DNA from: an uncultured Eubacterium sp.
GTDB lineage: Bacteria; Bacillota; Clostridia; Lachnospirales; Lachnospiraceae
Direction: 5' to 3'
Assembly (NCBI GenBank): GCA_910584245.1
Contig: CAJTZF010000002.1
Coordinates: forward strand, 170,986-234,985
Length of the DNA: 64,000 bases
Part shown: positions 42,218 through 50,961 of the stretch, in pieces
Numbering within the stretch: position 1 is the stretch's first letter
Layout of the letters: every line of letters starts with the position of its first letter
Notes under the pieces: model-generated
What the model was told of the DNA's origin: nothing
The model's database searches: none
Seen by the model: the letters and a program-made list of their open reading frames with translations, nothing else
Translations under genes and position numbers: made by a program

Positions 42218-42246
42218 TAGACAAACGGGAAAATCCTTGTTATAAT
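42218..42246 (+). promoter_or_regulatory. Promoter of the repeat-tailed secreted protein gene
   Basis: TAGACA (42218-42223) and TATAAT (42241-42246), 17-nt spacer, with an extended -10 (TGTTATAAT). GAAGG serves as ribosome site before the ATG at 42307. Confidence 0.7.
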
Positions 42247-42306
42247 TTACTATGACAAGCCATTAGACATTTTTTAGATAAAATATGTAAGAAGAAGGTA
42301 GGATAA

Positions 42307-43083
42307 ATGAAGTTAAAATACAAAAAATTAATTATTGTAATATCAATCGGGGCGTTACTTTTGAGTTTTCTTATTCTGACACTCATTCCGACGGGAGGAG
42401 AGGATTCTAATACTGTCGCGGATGCTCCTCTGGCGAAATGCGAGGATGAGGATATTAACCGTCTTATTTCCAGCTATTTTCAGGCAAAACGGGATGTCGA
42501 TATGGAGATGATGGAGCCACTTGTCAGTGATATTAAGCAAATTAATCAGGAAAAACTCATTGCACAGGCAGAATATGTAGAGGATTATTTGAATTTTGTG
42601 TGTTATTCGCTAAAAAATGAAGATAATGGTGCAATGCGCGTTTACGTACGATATGATATGAAGATGAAAAATATAGATACGCTGGCACCGTGTTTGAGCG
42701 GATTATATGTGACGATGAGCTCAGACGGAAATAAGTTGATTTATTTAAGTGCGCTAGATGGAAATGAAGAAGATTTTATTATATCTGCAGATAAAAATTC
42801 ACATGTCGTCGCTCTGCGGGACGAGGTGACAAATGGGTTTCAGGAAGCGATTAACTCGGACGAGGCATTCCGGCAGCTATATCAGAAAATGGATCAAGCT
42901 ATTACGACAGCCGATAGCAGTAAAGCGGCAACTGGCCCGGATGTGCCATCGGATACAAATGTACCAGCAGACCCAAATGCACCGGCGGATCCTAATGCGC
43001 CAGCAGACCCGAATGCGCCGGCGGATCCCAACGCGCCAGCAGACCCAAATGCGCCGGCAGACCCGAATGCGCCGGCACAGTAG
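42307..43083 (+). CDS. Hypothetical exported protein with PADPNA repeat tail
   Basis: 258 residues. A basic start and one hydrophobic segment (LIIVISIGALLLSFLILTLI) indicate a membrane anchor or uncleaved signal. The middle domain (residues 45-200, opening NRLISSYFQAKRDVDMEMM) resembles small extracellular domains of Lachnospiraceae surface proteins but I cannot name it. The C-terminus is a proline-rich tail of six PADPN(A/V) hexapeptides, encoded by an 18-bp tandem repeat, and probably spans or contacts the cell wall. Own promoter and terminator; rluF follows. Function unknown. Confidence 0.75.
   Translation: MKLKYKKLIIVISIGALLLSFLILTLIPTGGEDSNTVADAPLAKCEDEDINRLISSYFQAKRDVDMEMMEPLVSDIKQINQEKLIAQAEYVEDYLNFVCYSLKNEDNGAMRVYVRYDMKMKNIDTLAPCLSGLYVTMSSDGNKLIYLSALDGNEEDFIISADKNSHVVALRDEVTNGFQEAINSDEAFRQLYQKMDQAITTADSSKAATGPDVPSDTNVPADPNAPADPNAPADPNAPADPNAPADPNAPADPNAPAQ
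42961..43068 (+). repeat. Six 18-bp tandem repeats encoding a PADPNA tail
   Basis: Each unit encodes (A/V)PADPN. Units largely alternate between CCA-GCA-GAC and CCG-GCG-GAT codon choices, implying that a 36-bp dimer was duplicated. The copy number may vary between strains. Confidence 0.95.
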
Positions 43084-43126
43084 ATACATAAAAAGAAAGA
43101 TCCGCTATGTGGATACAATGATACCG

Positions 43127-43162
43127 AAAACCCAACAGTATTGTACAATGCTGTTGGGTTTT
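43127..43162 (+). terminator. Terminator after the repeat-tailed protein gene
   Basis: AAAACCCAACAG pairs with CTGTTGGGTTTT, 12 bp, with a further self-complementary inner part (ATTGTACAAT). The stem's A and T ends make it possibly bidirectional. Confidence 0.85.
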
Positions 43163-43186
43163 GTAGGCAAGTAAGGAGAAGCTATT

Positions 43187-43924
43187 TTGGATGAAATAAC
43201 AAGAATTAATAAATATCTAAGCGTATCCGGTTTTTGCTCCCGGAGAGAAGCTGACCGACTTCTGGAGCAGGGCAGGGTTACGATTGATGGACAGACAGCT
43301 GTTCTCGGTGACCGCGTCCATCCTGAACAGAATGTGTGTGTTGATGGCAAGCAAATTTGTCCGTCTGATGAGAGAATACTAATCGCATTAAATAAACCGG
43401 AGGGAATCGTCTGTACGAGCAGTAAACAGGATAAAGACAATATCATTGATTTTATTCATTTTGAAAAACGGGTTTATCCCGTCGGAAGACTGGATAAGGA
43501 TTCCACCGGTCTCATTCTTCTCACCAATGACGGAGAACTCATGGACCGTATTTTGCGCGGAAGAAACGGGCATGAAAAGGAATATGAGGTAACCGTCAAC
43601 AAGCCAATGAAAAAAGAGGTGCTTCAGGCGATGGCGCAAGGGGTTCCTATTTTAAATACGATGACGAAGCCATGCCGCATTGAGAGGTTGGACCAACGCT
43701 GCTTCCGAATGATATTGACCGAGGGCTTAAACCGTCAAATTCGACGGATGTGTGAATATTTTGGCTACCGGGTTGTCACATTAAGAAGAGTGCGGATTAT
43801 GAATATTGAGCTGGGAAACCTGCCGGTTGGAAAATGGCGGTACGTTTCACCAGATGAGCTTCAGAAACTGGAGCAATCTTTGAAAGGACAGAAATTTTAT
43901 AATGAAAGAGCTGGATCGGATTAA
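43187..43924 (+). CDS. rluF: Pseudouridine synthase, RsuA/RluF family
   Basis: Isomerises uridine in rRNA; the sequence is closest in feel to RluF (23S rRNA position 2604), which can also modify tRNA. 245 residues with an N-terminal S4 RNA-binding domain (RINKYLSVSGFCSRREADRLL) and the catalytic motif GRLDKDSTGLILLTNDG. The start codon is TTG at 43187, fixed by AAGGAG 8 nt upstream; the nearby ATG is out of frame. Its last 23 nt overlap ligA. Distinguishing RluF from RluB/RsuA by eye is not fully secure. Confidence 0.88.
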   Translation: MDEITRINKYLSVSGFCSRREADRLLEQGRVTIDGQTAVLGDRVHPEQNVCVDGKQICPSDERILIALNKPEGIVCTSSKQDKDNIIDFIHFEKRVYPVGRLDKDSTGLILLTNDGELMDRILRGRNGHEKEYEVTVNKPMKKEVLQAMAQGVPILNTMTKPCRIERLDQRCFRMILTEGLNRQIRRMCEYFGYRVVTLRRVRIMNIELGNLPVGKWRYVSPDELQKLEQSLKGQKFYNERAGSD

Positions 43925-45857
43925 GGAGCTGGTTGAACAATTAAACTACGCTTCCAAAGTATATTATCAGGGACAGGACGAGGTAATGTCCAACTACGAA
44001 TATGATAGATTATATGATGAATTGGTGTCGTTAGAGGAGAAAACAGGCGTTGTCATGGCGAACAGCCCGACCGTACATGTCGGGTATGAAACGATAAGCG
44101 AGCTTCCTAAAGAGCCGCATGTAGCGCCGATGCTCTCCCTCGCTAAAACAAAAGAACCAAACGAGCTTGTGGAATGGCTGGGGGACCAGAAGGGGCTACT
44201 TTCACTGAAATTAGACGGACTAAGCGTAATTTTGACTTATCAGAACGGGAAGCTTGTAAAAGCTCTTACAAGGGGAAATGGTGAGGTAGGGGAGGTTATT
44301 ACAAACAATGCCAAAACCTTTCAGAATATCCCCGCACAAATTTCTTTCGAGGGAAATCTCGTGATCCGGGGAGAAGCGCTTATCAAGTATTCTGACTTTG
44401 AGAAATTGAACCAGTCTTTTACGGATATTCAGGAGAAATACAAAAACCCGAGAAATTTGTGCAGCGGTACCGTCCGACAGCTCAATAATCAAATTACTGC
44501 CGAACGGAATGTTTATTTCTATGTATATAATTTGATTGAAGCGGATACCGCGGAACAATCCTTTACGACCAAGGAGGAGATCCTTAGATTCCTCCAAAGC
44601 CAGGGATTTGATACGGTACCATATAAAGCCGTGGCCAAAAACTCTGTTCTCTCCTCTGTGACAGAATTTTCTGAAGAAATTGTCGGGGGACTGGATCTGC
44701 CAAGTGATGGATTGGTTCTGACCTATGACGACATCGAATACAGCCAAAGCCTCGGTAGAACTGCAAAATCTCCAAGGGATTCTATTGCTTTTAAATGGCA
44801 GGACGAATTAGCGGAAACGACATTGCTCGATTTGGAGTGGAGCGCATCGCGGACAGGACTAATAAATCCGATCGCTATTTTCGAACCGGTAGAACTCGAG
44901 GGCACGACAGTGAGCCGCGCCAGTGTACACAATTTAAGTATTCTGCGTGAATTAAAGCTCGGCATCGGAGACCATATCACCGTTTATAAGGCCAATATGA
45001 TTATTCCGCAAATTCAAGAGAACCGGACAGGAAGCGGACGGCTGTCCATACCAAAATTTTGTCCGGTATGCGGGGAGGCGACAGAGCAGGTTAATGAAAA
45101 TGGTTCAGAATTTTTATTTTGCCTGAATCCAAACTGTTATGCGAAAAAAATCAAACTGTTCACACATTTTGTAAGCAGAGATGCACTTAATATTGACGGA
45201 CTTTCAGAGGCGACGCTCGAAAAATTTATCGCCCAAGGATGGCTTCATGATCTTAGCGATATTTTTCATCTATCGGAACACAGGGAGGAAATTGAACAGA
45301 TGGAAGGGTTTGGTGAAAAATCATATCAGAACCTGGTCCATGCGCTGGAGGAAGCAAAGGAGGTTCCGCTTGAACGAGTTGTCTATAGCCTCGGAATCAA
45401 AGGGTTTGGACTTAGTATGGCTAAGCTTGTATGCAACACTTATCCAATGCGCCTTACGGAGATGGACCGCCTTACCGCAGATGAACTCATATTAATTGAC
45501 GGAATCGGGCAAAAGCTGGCGGAATCATTTGTAACTTATTTTTCCTCTGAGGAACATAAAATACTAGTGAATAAGTTGGAACAAATATTACGGATTTCTA
45601 TGCCGGAAAAAAATGACTCTGAAAAGCTGGCGGGAATGACCTTTGTCATTACCGGAAGCCTGGAGCATTATGCAAACCGAAATGAGTGTAAAGAAGAAAT
45701 TGAGCGCGCGGGAGGTAAGGTTAGCGGCACGGTAAGTAAAAAGACAAATTACCTTGTAAATAATGATATCCAGTCTTCCTCGTCAAAAAATAAAAAAGCA
45801 AAGGAGCTAGGTATACCAATTATTACCGAACAAGAATTGCTTCGTATGCTAAACTAA
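43902..45857 (+). CDS. ligA: NAD-dependent DNA ligase
   Basis: Seals nicks in DNA during replication and repair. 651 residues: NMN-binding Ia domain (EVMSNYEYDRLYDEL), adenylation lysine in SLKLDGLSV (KxDG), OB fold, a four-cysteine zinc finger (CPVCG and CLNPNC), helix-hairpin-helix repeats, and a C-terminal BRCT domain (LAGMTFVITGSLEHY). Slightly shorter than E. coli LigA but complete. It starts inside the end of rluF (23-nt overlap) and its end overlaps the convergent flippase gene by 9 nt, with no terminator between them. Confidence 0.97.
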   Translation: MKELDRIKELVEQLNYASKVYYQGQDEVMSNYEYDRLYDELVSLEEKTGVVMANSPTVHVGYETISELPKEPHVAPMLSLAKTKEPNELVEWLGDQKGLLSLKLDGLSVILTYQNGKLVKALTRGNGEVGEVITNNAKTFQNIPAQISFEGNLVIRGEALIKYSDFEKLNQSFTDIQEKYKNPRNLCSGTVRQLNNQITAERNVYFYVYNLIEADTAEQSFTTKEEILRFLQSQGFDTVPYKAVAKNSVLSSVTEFSEEIVGGLDLPSDGLVLTYDDIEYSQSLGRTAKSPRDSIAFKWQDELAETTLLDLEWSASRTGLINPIAIFEPVELEGTTVSRASVHNLSILRELKLGIGDHITVYKANMIIPQIQENRTGSGRLSIPKFCPVCGEATEQVNENGSEFLFCLNPNCYAKKIKLFTHFVSRDALNIDGLSEATLEKFIAQGWLHDLSDIFHLSEHREEIEQMEGFGEKSYQNLVHALEEAKEVPLERVVYSLGIKGFGLSMAKLVCNTYPMRLTEMDRLTADELILIDGIGQKLAESFVTYFSSEEHKILVNKLEQILRISMPEKNDSEKLAGMTFVITGSLEHYANRNECKEEIERAGGKVSGTVSKKTNYLVNNDIQSSSSKNKKAKELGIPIITEQELLRMLN

Positions 45858-47336
45858 ATCCTTTTTCCGTACCAGCCCTGTGATACGGAACAGGAAAAAG
45901 GATATAAGCAGGGCGGGCAGAATAGCGATTAGTAAAATAATATCCTTTTCAAAATGAAGGGAGCGGCATATGTTTTGTGCGGCAATACGGCATATGTAAA
46001 TGGACAGCGATAACACAATGCCGGGGAATACCAGCCAGCGGAACAGCTCAATTTCCGTATAGCCGTGCCGGATTAGATAGGCGCTGTCAAGTATACTGAT
46101 AATAATCTGGCTCAGCAAAAGACCAAATAAATATCCGTAAATGCTATATTTTGATGTAAAAACTACGAGACAAAGGATTCGGAGGAACAGTCCGCAAACC
46201 GTATTCCGAAATGTTATATGTGTTTTGGAAAGTCCATTTATAATACTGGATAGTGTAGTGGAGACGTAAATAAATGGACAGATTACTGCGAGCAAAGTTA
46301 AAAGCTTGCCGGCATTTTCACTGTGAAAAAACAAAACTCCGATTTGTTTTCCTAAATTGAGAAATACTGCGGTGGCGACACATCCGAGCAACAGTGAGTA
46401 CTTGATTGTTATTTGAGTTGTATGGTGGATTTTTGCAATGTTATTTTCATTGTCCGCTTTTGATATTTCCGGAAGCAGAAGTACCGATAGAGAATTTGTA
46501 ATTGTCCCCGGAAATAGTATAAAAGGTATGACAATGCCCGTTATGACACCGTACAGCGCCAGCGATTCATCGTGAGACAGTCCATAAGCGGTGAGCATAA
46601 TCGGGATGAGGACTGACTCCAGGCTCGACAACAGTGAAATAACAAGTTTTGTGCCGCTAAGCGGGATTGCCTGTTTTAATATAGCCCGGGCGATTTTCAT
46701 TTTTGCGGCCGATAGCTGGCCGCTTTTTACTTTGGACCTTCTTAAGCTGAATAGGTTGTAAATATTGGAGCAGATTTCACCTGCGACTAAGCCTGCCACC
46801 GCAACCTTACTGGAAAAGTCCCAAAATGCGCTGGCATATATAAGAAAAACAAAACCAACCCGGCAAAGCTGTTCTACCATTTGGGTGATAGCAGGCACCT
46901 TCGCTTCCCTCAGTCCATAAAAATATCCATTTATCATACTTGTAACGCCACAGAATGGAAAAATGATGGCAAGTATTTTCAGTAGATCAGAAGTTTTTTC
47001 TGTGAATAGAAAATGCTGGCTGATAAAATCAGAGAATAAAAAAACGACGGCAGATAAAGTCAGGGACACTCCGAGAGAGAGGAGTATGCCTGTCTTTATT
47101 ACTTTTTTCGAATATTTGTAGTGCGGGTTCGATACAAGCTGGGAGACAGCAGTCTGCAAGCCGGAGGCATAAAGCGTAAAACAAATTCCATATACCGGAA
47201 ATACAAGCTGGTATATACCGAGTTCTGTTTCTCCCAGTGTATTTGCCAGGAAAATACGGTAGACAAAACCGATAATCCGCGTGAGTATACCTGCCAGAGT
47301 AAGCAGGAGGGTTCCCTTCAATAATTTTTCTTTCAC
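45849..47336 (-). CDS. SpoVB/MurJ-like polysaccharide flippase family protein
   Basis: Integral membrane protein of 495 residues with about 14 hydrophobic helices, of the MviN/SpoVB/Wzx (MOP) superfamily that flips lipid-linked precursors. The opening LLKGTLLLTLAGILTRIIGFVYRIFLANTLGETELGIYQLVFPVYG is typical of Firmicute SpoVB-like proteins, some needed for the spore cortex. The start is a GTG at 47336 behind GGAGGGG. The upstream region contains a perfect palindrome, AGTGAAC/GTTCACT. Whether it is the sporulation SpoVB or a general flippase cannot be decided here. It converges on and overlaps ligA. Confidence 0.88.
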   Translation of the reverse strand: MKEKLLKGTLLLTLAGILTRIIGFVYRIFLANTLGETELGIYQLVFPVYGICFTLYASGLQTAVSQLVSNPHYKYSKKVIKTGILLSLGVSLTLSAVVFLFSDFISQHFLFTEKTSDLLKILAIIFPFCGVTSMINGYFYGLREAKVPAITQMVEQLCRVGFVFLIYASAFWDFSSKVAVAGLVAGEICSNIYNLFSLRRSKVKSGQLSAAKMKIARAILKQAIPLSGTKLVISLLSSLESVLIPIMLTAYGLSHDESLALYGVITGIVIPFILFPGTITNSLSVLLLPEISKADNENNIAKIHHTTQITIKYSLLLGCVATAVFLNLGKQIGVLFFHSENAGKLLTLLAVICPFIYVSTTLSSIINGLSKTHITFRNTVCGLFLRILCLVVFTSKYSIYGYLFGLLLSQIIISILDSAYLIRHGYTEIELFRWLVFPGIVLSLSIYICRIAAQNICRSLHFEKDIILLIAILPALLISFFLFRITGLVRKKDLV

Positions 47337-47358
47337 AATTTCCCCTCCTTATAAGTAC

Positions 47359-47375
47359 AGTGAACTTTGTTCACT
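47359..47375. promoter_or_regulatory. Perfect palindrome between divergent genes
   Basis: AGTGAAC and GTTCACT separated by TTT, about 23 nt upstream of the flippase start codon and well before the divergent promoter at 47449. It looks like a repressor operator for the flippase gene. Confidence 0.5.
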
Positions 47376-47448
47376 TTTACGGTTCAAAACTGAGCGATGT
47401 AATATAATTTATGTCAAAGAATGAAATCTATGATTTTTATTTCATATA

Positions 47449-47477
47449 TTGTTTTTTAACTGGATTTGTAGTATTAT
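47449..47477 (+). promoter_or_regulatory. Promoter of the 529-aa unknown gene
   Basis: TTGTTT (47449-47454) and TATTAT (47472-47477), 17-nt spacer, followed by an AAAGGGG ribosome site and the ATG at 47531. Confidence 0.7.
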
Positions 47478-47530
47478 ATTTATGACTAACGTTATGCGTA
47501 GCAAAAAGCTTTTAAAGGGGTTGATGATAT

Positions 47531-49120
47531 ATGGCAAAGCATTCAAAGCATGGTCTGGGGGTGAATACCGGGGACAAACCGGAATGGACGTCAGTAGTAA
47601 GCACACAATCATACACATCCGGCTCAGAAGAACGGGATGAAATAGATGAGCATTTAAACCACCTTGCCAATTCTATGGACGACTGGGAACAGTCGGAGCA
47701 TGCTCTCAGCGAAGCGGCGGCCATGTTGTCAGGCATCTCCGGGAAGCATATAGGGGAAGAACGGGGAGATAAAAAACAAATAAAGTCCCTAAAACAGGGC
47801 TTGGACGATATTACAGCGAGCATCAACCGAATGAATGCGACAGCCAGGGAAGATATGGCAGATGTAATAGAGCAGACGCAGAGAGACAATGATTTATTGG
47901 AGGCGATAAATGTGGAACCAATTATGGAAGGGAGTAAAAAAAGTCAACCGGAATCAGAATTAATAAGCGGATCAGGAACCCAGCCGCAAAAGCAAATGAA
48001 AATATCTAGATTAAAACCATTAGATGACTCTACAAGCGGCATGGAAGTAGAGAAAATAGCAGAATTATATAAAGTTTCGACACATCATAAACCGGCTTCC
48101 AAATTAGCAGGGGATGGGTTTGAAACCGTTGTTATGCCTGAAAGTGAAAAGACAGGGGATGATTTCCGTTTTATGGTCGACAAGGATATTGTAGCCAATC
48201 CCATCGAGTGGAAAATGGATGAATCGGCATTGAGGGCAGCGAAAGCGGCGGAAGAAGAAAAGGCGGCCTTAAAAGCGGCGGCAGAAGCGAAAGCGGCTTT
48301 AAAAGAAGCGGAGGAAGCGAGGGCGGCGGCAGAAGCGGAAAAAGCAAAAGCAGAGGCGGCAAGGGCAGAGGCAGAGGCGGCGAATATTTTAAAAGAAATA
48401 GCAGAACAAAATGTGCAGCCGCAATCACAAACATCTTCCCTCGGACGTTCTACCGATAATGCCCCAACCAATATGGGGGGGGGAAATACACATTTGGAAC
48501 CGTCATATTCTTCCCCGGAACCTTCTGCATCCGATTTGGAGATGCCGGCAGGTAGAACAGAAGAACCGGAATTTACAATATCGAATGATTTGTTCGATCT
48601 CGGCATTGATTTATCTGAAGAAGTCAAAAAGGAAAAGGGATCTGGTATTTCAGCTGACGATGTCCAGCTCGATACGTTGTCCATAAACTTAGATGAAACA
48701 GACCTGTCCCAGTCCGGACTCAGTTACAACCTGGGACTGGAGGAACCTGGTACGAATCCAGATATAGGACACCGTTCTGCACTTGACTTGTCGAATCTTG
48801 TAACAGCTGCAATGAATACACTTGAATCAGGACAAAACGGGGCTGTGGTGCAAGAAACCGCTTCATCTCCAAAAACCGGGGTAACGAGTGACATTCCTAC
48901 CGTTTCCGGCCTCGAACATGATTTAAAACAGCGGGAGCTCGAAAAGACGCACCGTGTCGTTGAAGAAGACAGACAGCAAAGTGGTACCGGTTTTGCCTAC
49001 ACGCTAAATGATTTACAGGCGGCAGCTGCATCCGAGGTTACGAGACAGGTTACCGCACAATATGTGGTGCACAGAAACGGTGAGGAGGAACGGGCATATT
49101 ACCGATTAATTTTCCGCTAA
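47531..49120 (+). CDS. Unknown cytoplasmic protein with Ala/Glu coiled coil and internal G9 tract
   Basis: 529 residues, no signal peptide or membrane segment, no family I recognise. Residues 40-130 are helical and acidic; residues 233-298 are a long Ala/Glu/Lys coiled coil (EAEEARAAAEAEKAKAE); the rest is Ser/Thr/Asp-rich and likely disordered, ending in a small folded-looking C-terminal block (YVVHRNGEEERAYYRLIFR). A run of nine Gs (48475-48483) encodes the GGG of NMGGGN; slippage there would truncate the protein and separate the coiled coil from the C-terminal part. It lies between the flippase and iscR with its own promoter; no terminator was seen. A scaffold or cell-envelope adaptor role is a guess. 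Confidence 0.65.
   Translation: MAKHSKHGLGVNTGDKPEWTSVVSTQSYTSGSEERDEIDEHLNHLANSMDDWEQSEHALSEAAAMLSGISGKHIGEERGDKKQIKSLKQGLDDITASINRMNATAREDMADVIEQTQRDNDLLEAINVEPIMEGSKKSQPESELISGSGTQPQKQMKISRLKPLDDSTSGMEVEKIAELYKVSTHHKPASKLAGDGFETVVMPESEKTGDDFRFMVDKDIVANPIEWKMDESALRAAKAAEEEKAALKAAAEAKAALKEAEEARAAAEAEKAKAEAARAEAEAANILKEIAEQNVQPQSQTSSLGRSTDNAPTNMGGGNTHLEPSYSSPEPSASDLEMPAGRTEEPEFTISNDLFDLGIDLSEEVKKEKGSGISADDVQLDTLSINLDETDLSQSGLSYNLGLEEPGTNPDIGHRSALDLSNLVTAAMNTLESGQNGAVVQETASSPKTGVTSDIPTVSGLEHDLKQRELEKTHRVVEEDRQQSGTGFAYTLNDLQAAAASEVTRQVTAQYVVHRNGEEERAYYRLIFR
48475..48483 (+). repeat. Homopolymer G9 inside a coding region
   Basis: Nine consecutive Gs within the 529-residue gene. Such tracts are known sites of slipped-strand mispairing and also of sequencing error. 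Confidence 0.9.
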
Positions 49121-49123
49121 GTA

Positions 49124-49152
49124 TTGACAAAATAAGCCGCAAGGCTTATAAT
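49124..49152 (+). promoter_or_regulatory. iscR promoter, near-consensus
   Basis: Perfect TTGACA (49124-49129) and perfect TATAAT (49147-49152) with a 17-nt spacer, so a very strong promoter unless repressed. Confidence 0.93.
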
Positions 49153-49157
49153 AGCTT

Positions 49158-49184
49158 TAATTCCTATTAATTTAATAGGAATTA
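49158..49184 (+). promoter_or_regulatory. 27-bp palindromic operator at the iscR start site
   Basis: TAATTCCTATTAA, one central T, then TTAATAGGAATTA: a perfect 13-1-13 palindrome beginning about 6 nt after the -10 box, where the transcript should start. A further GGAATTA half-site follows near 49193. AATAGGAATT resembles binding sites of Rrf2-family regulators, so autorepression by IscR is likely. Confidence 0.8.
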
Positions 49185-49293
49185 GAATAGTTGGAATTAA
49201 TACCGTCGGCATAAAACTTGGCTGTTTTGCGTATGTAGTACACGCAATTCAACCGGATTAACAGCCGCTAAAGCGGCAGAATGTGAGGAATGT

Positions 49294-49713
49294 ATGAAGA
49301 TTTCCACAAAGGGTCGGTACGGTCTTCGGGCGGTTATTGATATTGCCATTCACGGCGAAAATGAACCGGTATCACTGAGCGATATCGCTATTCGCCAAGA
49401 TATTTCGATGAGCTATTTGGAGCAGCTTATTGCCAAATTAAGAAAAGCGCATATCGTGACGAGTGTGAGAGGGGCGAAGGGCGGATATTCCCTTGCGGCG
49501 TCCCGGGATAAAATATCAGTCGGTGATATTCTGCGCACGCTGGAGGGAGACCTGGCGCCTGTCAACTGTTCTGAGGTCACAGAAAATGGAGTTCCGTGTA
49601 AGGAATCCGACCAATGTATCACAAAGATTGTATGGAAACGAATTGGTGACAGTATCAATCATGCAGTTGACAACCTGATGCTTTCTGATTTGCTCGATGG
49701 CACAGATTTATAA
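49294..49713 (+). CDS. iscR: Rrf2-family regulator, IscR-like
   Basis: Iron-sulfur-sensing repressor, 139 residues. The winged helix-turn-helix covers residues 1-65 (STKGRYGLRAVIDIAIH, MSYLEQLIAKLRKAHIVTSVRGAKGGY). Three cysteines, Cys92, Cys102 and Cys108, match the cluster ligands of IscR. It is the first gene of an iscR-iscS-iscU set and has a consensus promoter covered by a palindrome, indicating feedback control by cluster supply. The 140-nt leader has no other obvious feature. A CymR-like role in cysteine metabolism is the alternative, but the cysteines favour IscR. Confidence 0.92.
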   Translation: MKISTKGRYGLRAVIDIAIHGENEPVSLSDIAIRQDISMSYLEQLIAKLRKAHIVTSVRGAKGGYSLAASRDKISVGDILRTLEGDLAPVNCSEVTENGVPCKESDQCITKIVWKRIGDSINHAVDNLMLSDLLDGTDL

Positions 49714-49751
49714 AAATACAGACCTTCGATTGAAAGGAGATATTATAGAAT

Positions 49752-50936
49752 ATGAATCATTTTGTATATTTAGACAATGCGGCGACTACTTCTGTCAGAC
49801 CGGAAGTGGTAGACGCCATGCTTCCATTTTTTACTGAAAATTTCGGTAATCCGTCCAGTGTATATGATTTTGCAGCGAAGAATAAAAAGGCTGTCAATGA
49901 CAGCAGGCAGATTATTGCCGACGCGATGCACGCCGATATCCGGGACGTTTATTTTACGGCGGGAGGCAGTGAAGCGGATAACTGGGCGTTGATTGCGACA
50001 GCTGAAGCATACGAAAGCAAGGGAAAGCATATCATTACTTCCAAAATTGAGCATCATGCCATTTTGCATACGTGTGATTATCTTAAAACCCGTGGTTTTG
50101 AAATTACTTATATTGATGTCGATGAAAATGGCACGCTGCGGCTGGACCGTCTAAGGGAAGCGATCCGCCCGGACACGATTTTAATTTCCGTTATGTTTGC
50201 CAACAATGAAATCGGAACCGTGCAGCCGGTAAAGGAAATCGGAGCCATTGCAAAAGAACACGGGATCTTGTTCCACACGGATGCCGTGCAGGCTTTTGGA
50301 CAAATTCCAATTGATGTCGATGAAATGAATATTGATATGTTGAGCGCCAGCGCGCACAAACTTCACGGACCAAAAGGAATCGGCTTTCTTTATATCCGGA
50401 AAGGATTGAAGCTTCGTTCCTTTATTCACGGCGGGGCACAGGAGAGGAAGCGAAGGGCCGGCACAGAAAACGTACCGGGTATCGTAGGGTTTGGAACAGC
50501 TGTGTCCATCGCCGTTTCCGAGATGGAGGAACGGGTCCGTTCGGAATCCGAAGTGCGCGATTATTTGATTGAAAAAATAGAAAAGGCCATTCCTTATTGC
50601 CGGTTAAACGGACACCGTACGAAACGTTTACCTAACAATGTAAATTTCAGTTTCCAATTTGTCGAGGGCGAATCCCTGTTAATTATGCTTGACATGGAAG
50701 GAATATGCGCCTCAAGCGGGTCTGCCTGTACATCGGGTTCACTCGATCCGTCGCACGTCTTACTGGCAATTGGGCTCCCACATGAAATTGCTCACGGTTC
50801 ACTGCGTATGACATTGAGCGGGGAGACCACAAAAGAGGATGTGGACTTTGTCGTGGAAAAGCTGACTGGAATTGTGGAGAAGCTTCGAAGCATGTCTCCT
50901 CTGTATGAAGATTTTATCAAAAAGAACTCTCACTGA
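49752..50936 (+). CDS. iscS: Cysteine desulfurase
   Basis: PLP enzyme that takes sulfur from cysteine for cluster and thio-modification pathways. 394 residues with YLDNAATT at the start, PLP Lys203 in SASAHKLHGPKGIGF, and the persulfide Cys326 in SSGSACTSGSLDPSH, the long-loop NifS/IscS type I pattern. GAAAGGAG precedes the ATG. It follows iscR after 38 nt and is followed by iscU, so the three form one operon. NifS would be an equally valid name in Clostridia. Confidence 0.96.
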   Translation: MNHFVYLDNAATTSVRPEVVDAMLPFFTENFGNPSSVYDFAAKNKKAVNDSRQIIADAMHADIRDVYFTAGGSEADNWALIATAEAYESKGKHIITSKIEHHAILHTCDYLKTRGFEITYIDVDENGTLRLDRLREAIRPDTILISVMFANNEIGTVQPVKEIGAIAKEHGILFHTDAVQAFGQIPIDVDEMNIDMLSASAHKLHGPKGIGFLYIRKGLKLRSFIHGGAQERKRRAGTENVPGIVGFGTAVSIAVSEMEERVRSESEVRDYLIEKIEKAIPYCRLNGHRTKRLPNNVNFSFQFVEGESLLIMLDMEGICASSGSACTSGSLDPSHVLLAIGLPHEIAHGSLRMTLSGETTKEDVDFVVEKLTGIVEKLRSMSPLYEDFIKKNSH

Positions 50937-50961
50937 TCGGATGGAAAGGATGGAAAAAATA

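Noticed and set aside
41994..42224. 76-codon reading frame on the minus strand
   Set aside because: It is the translation of the tRNA-Arg gene (VAQWIEYRLPKPLVGGSNPSR is a well-known false protein from tRNA sequence).
42833..43174. Arg/Gln-rich frame over the 18-bp repeats
   Set aside because: Out-of-frame reading of the tandem repeat; the frame encoding PADPNA has promoter, ribosome site and membrane segment.
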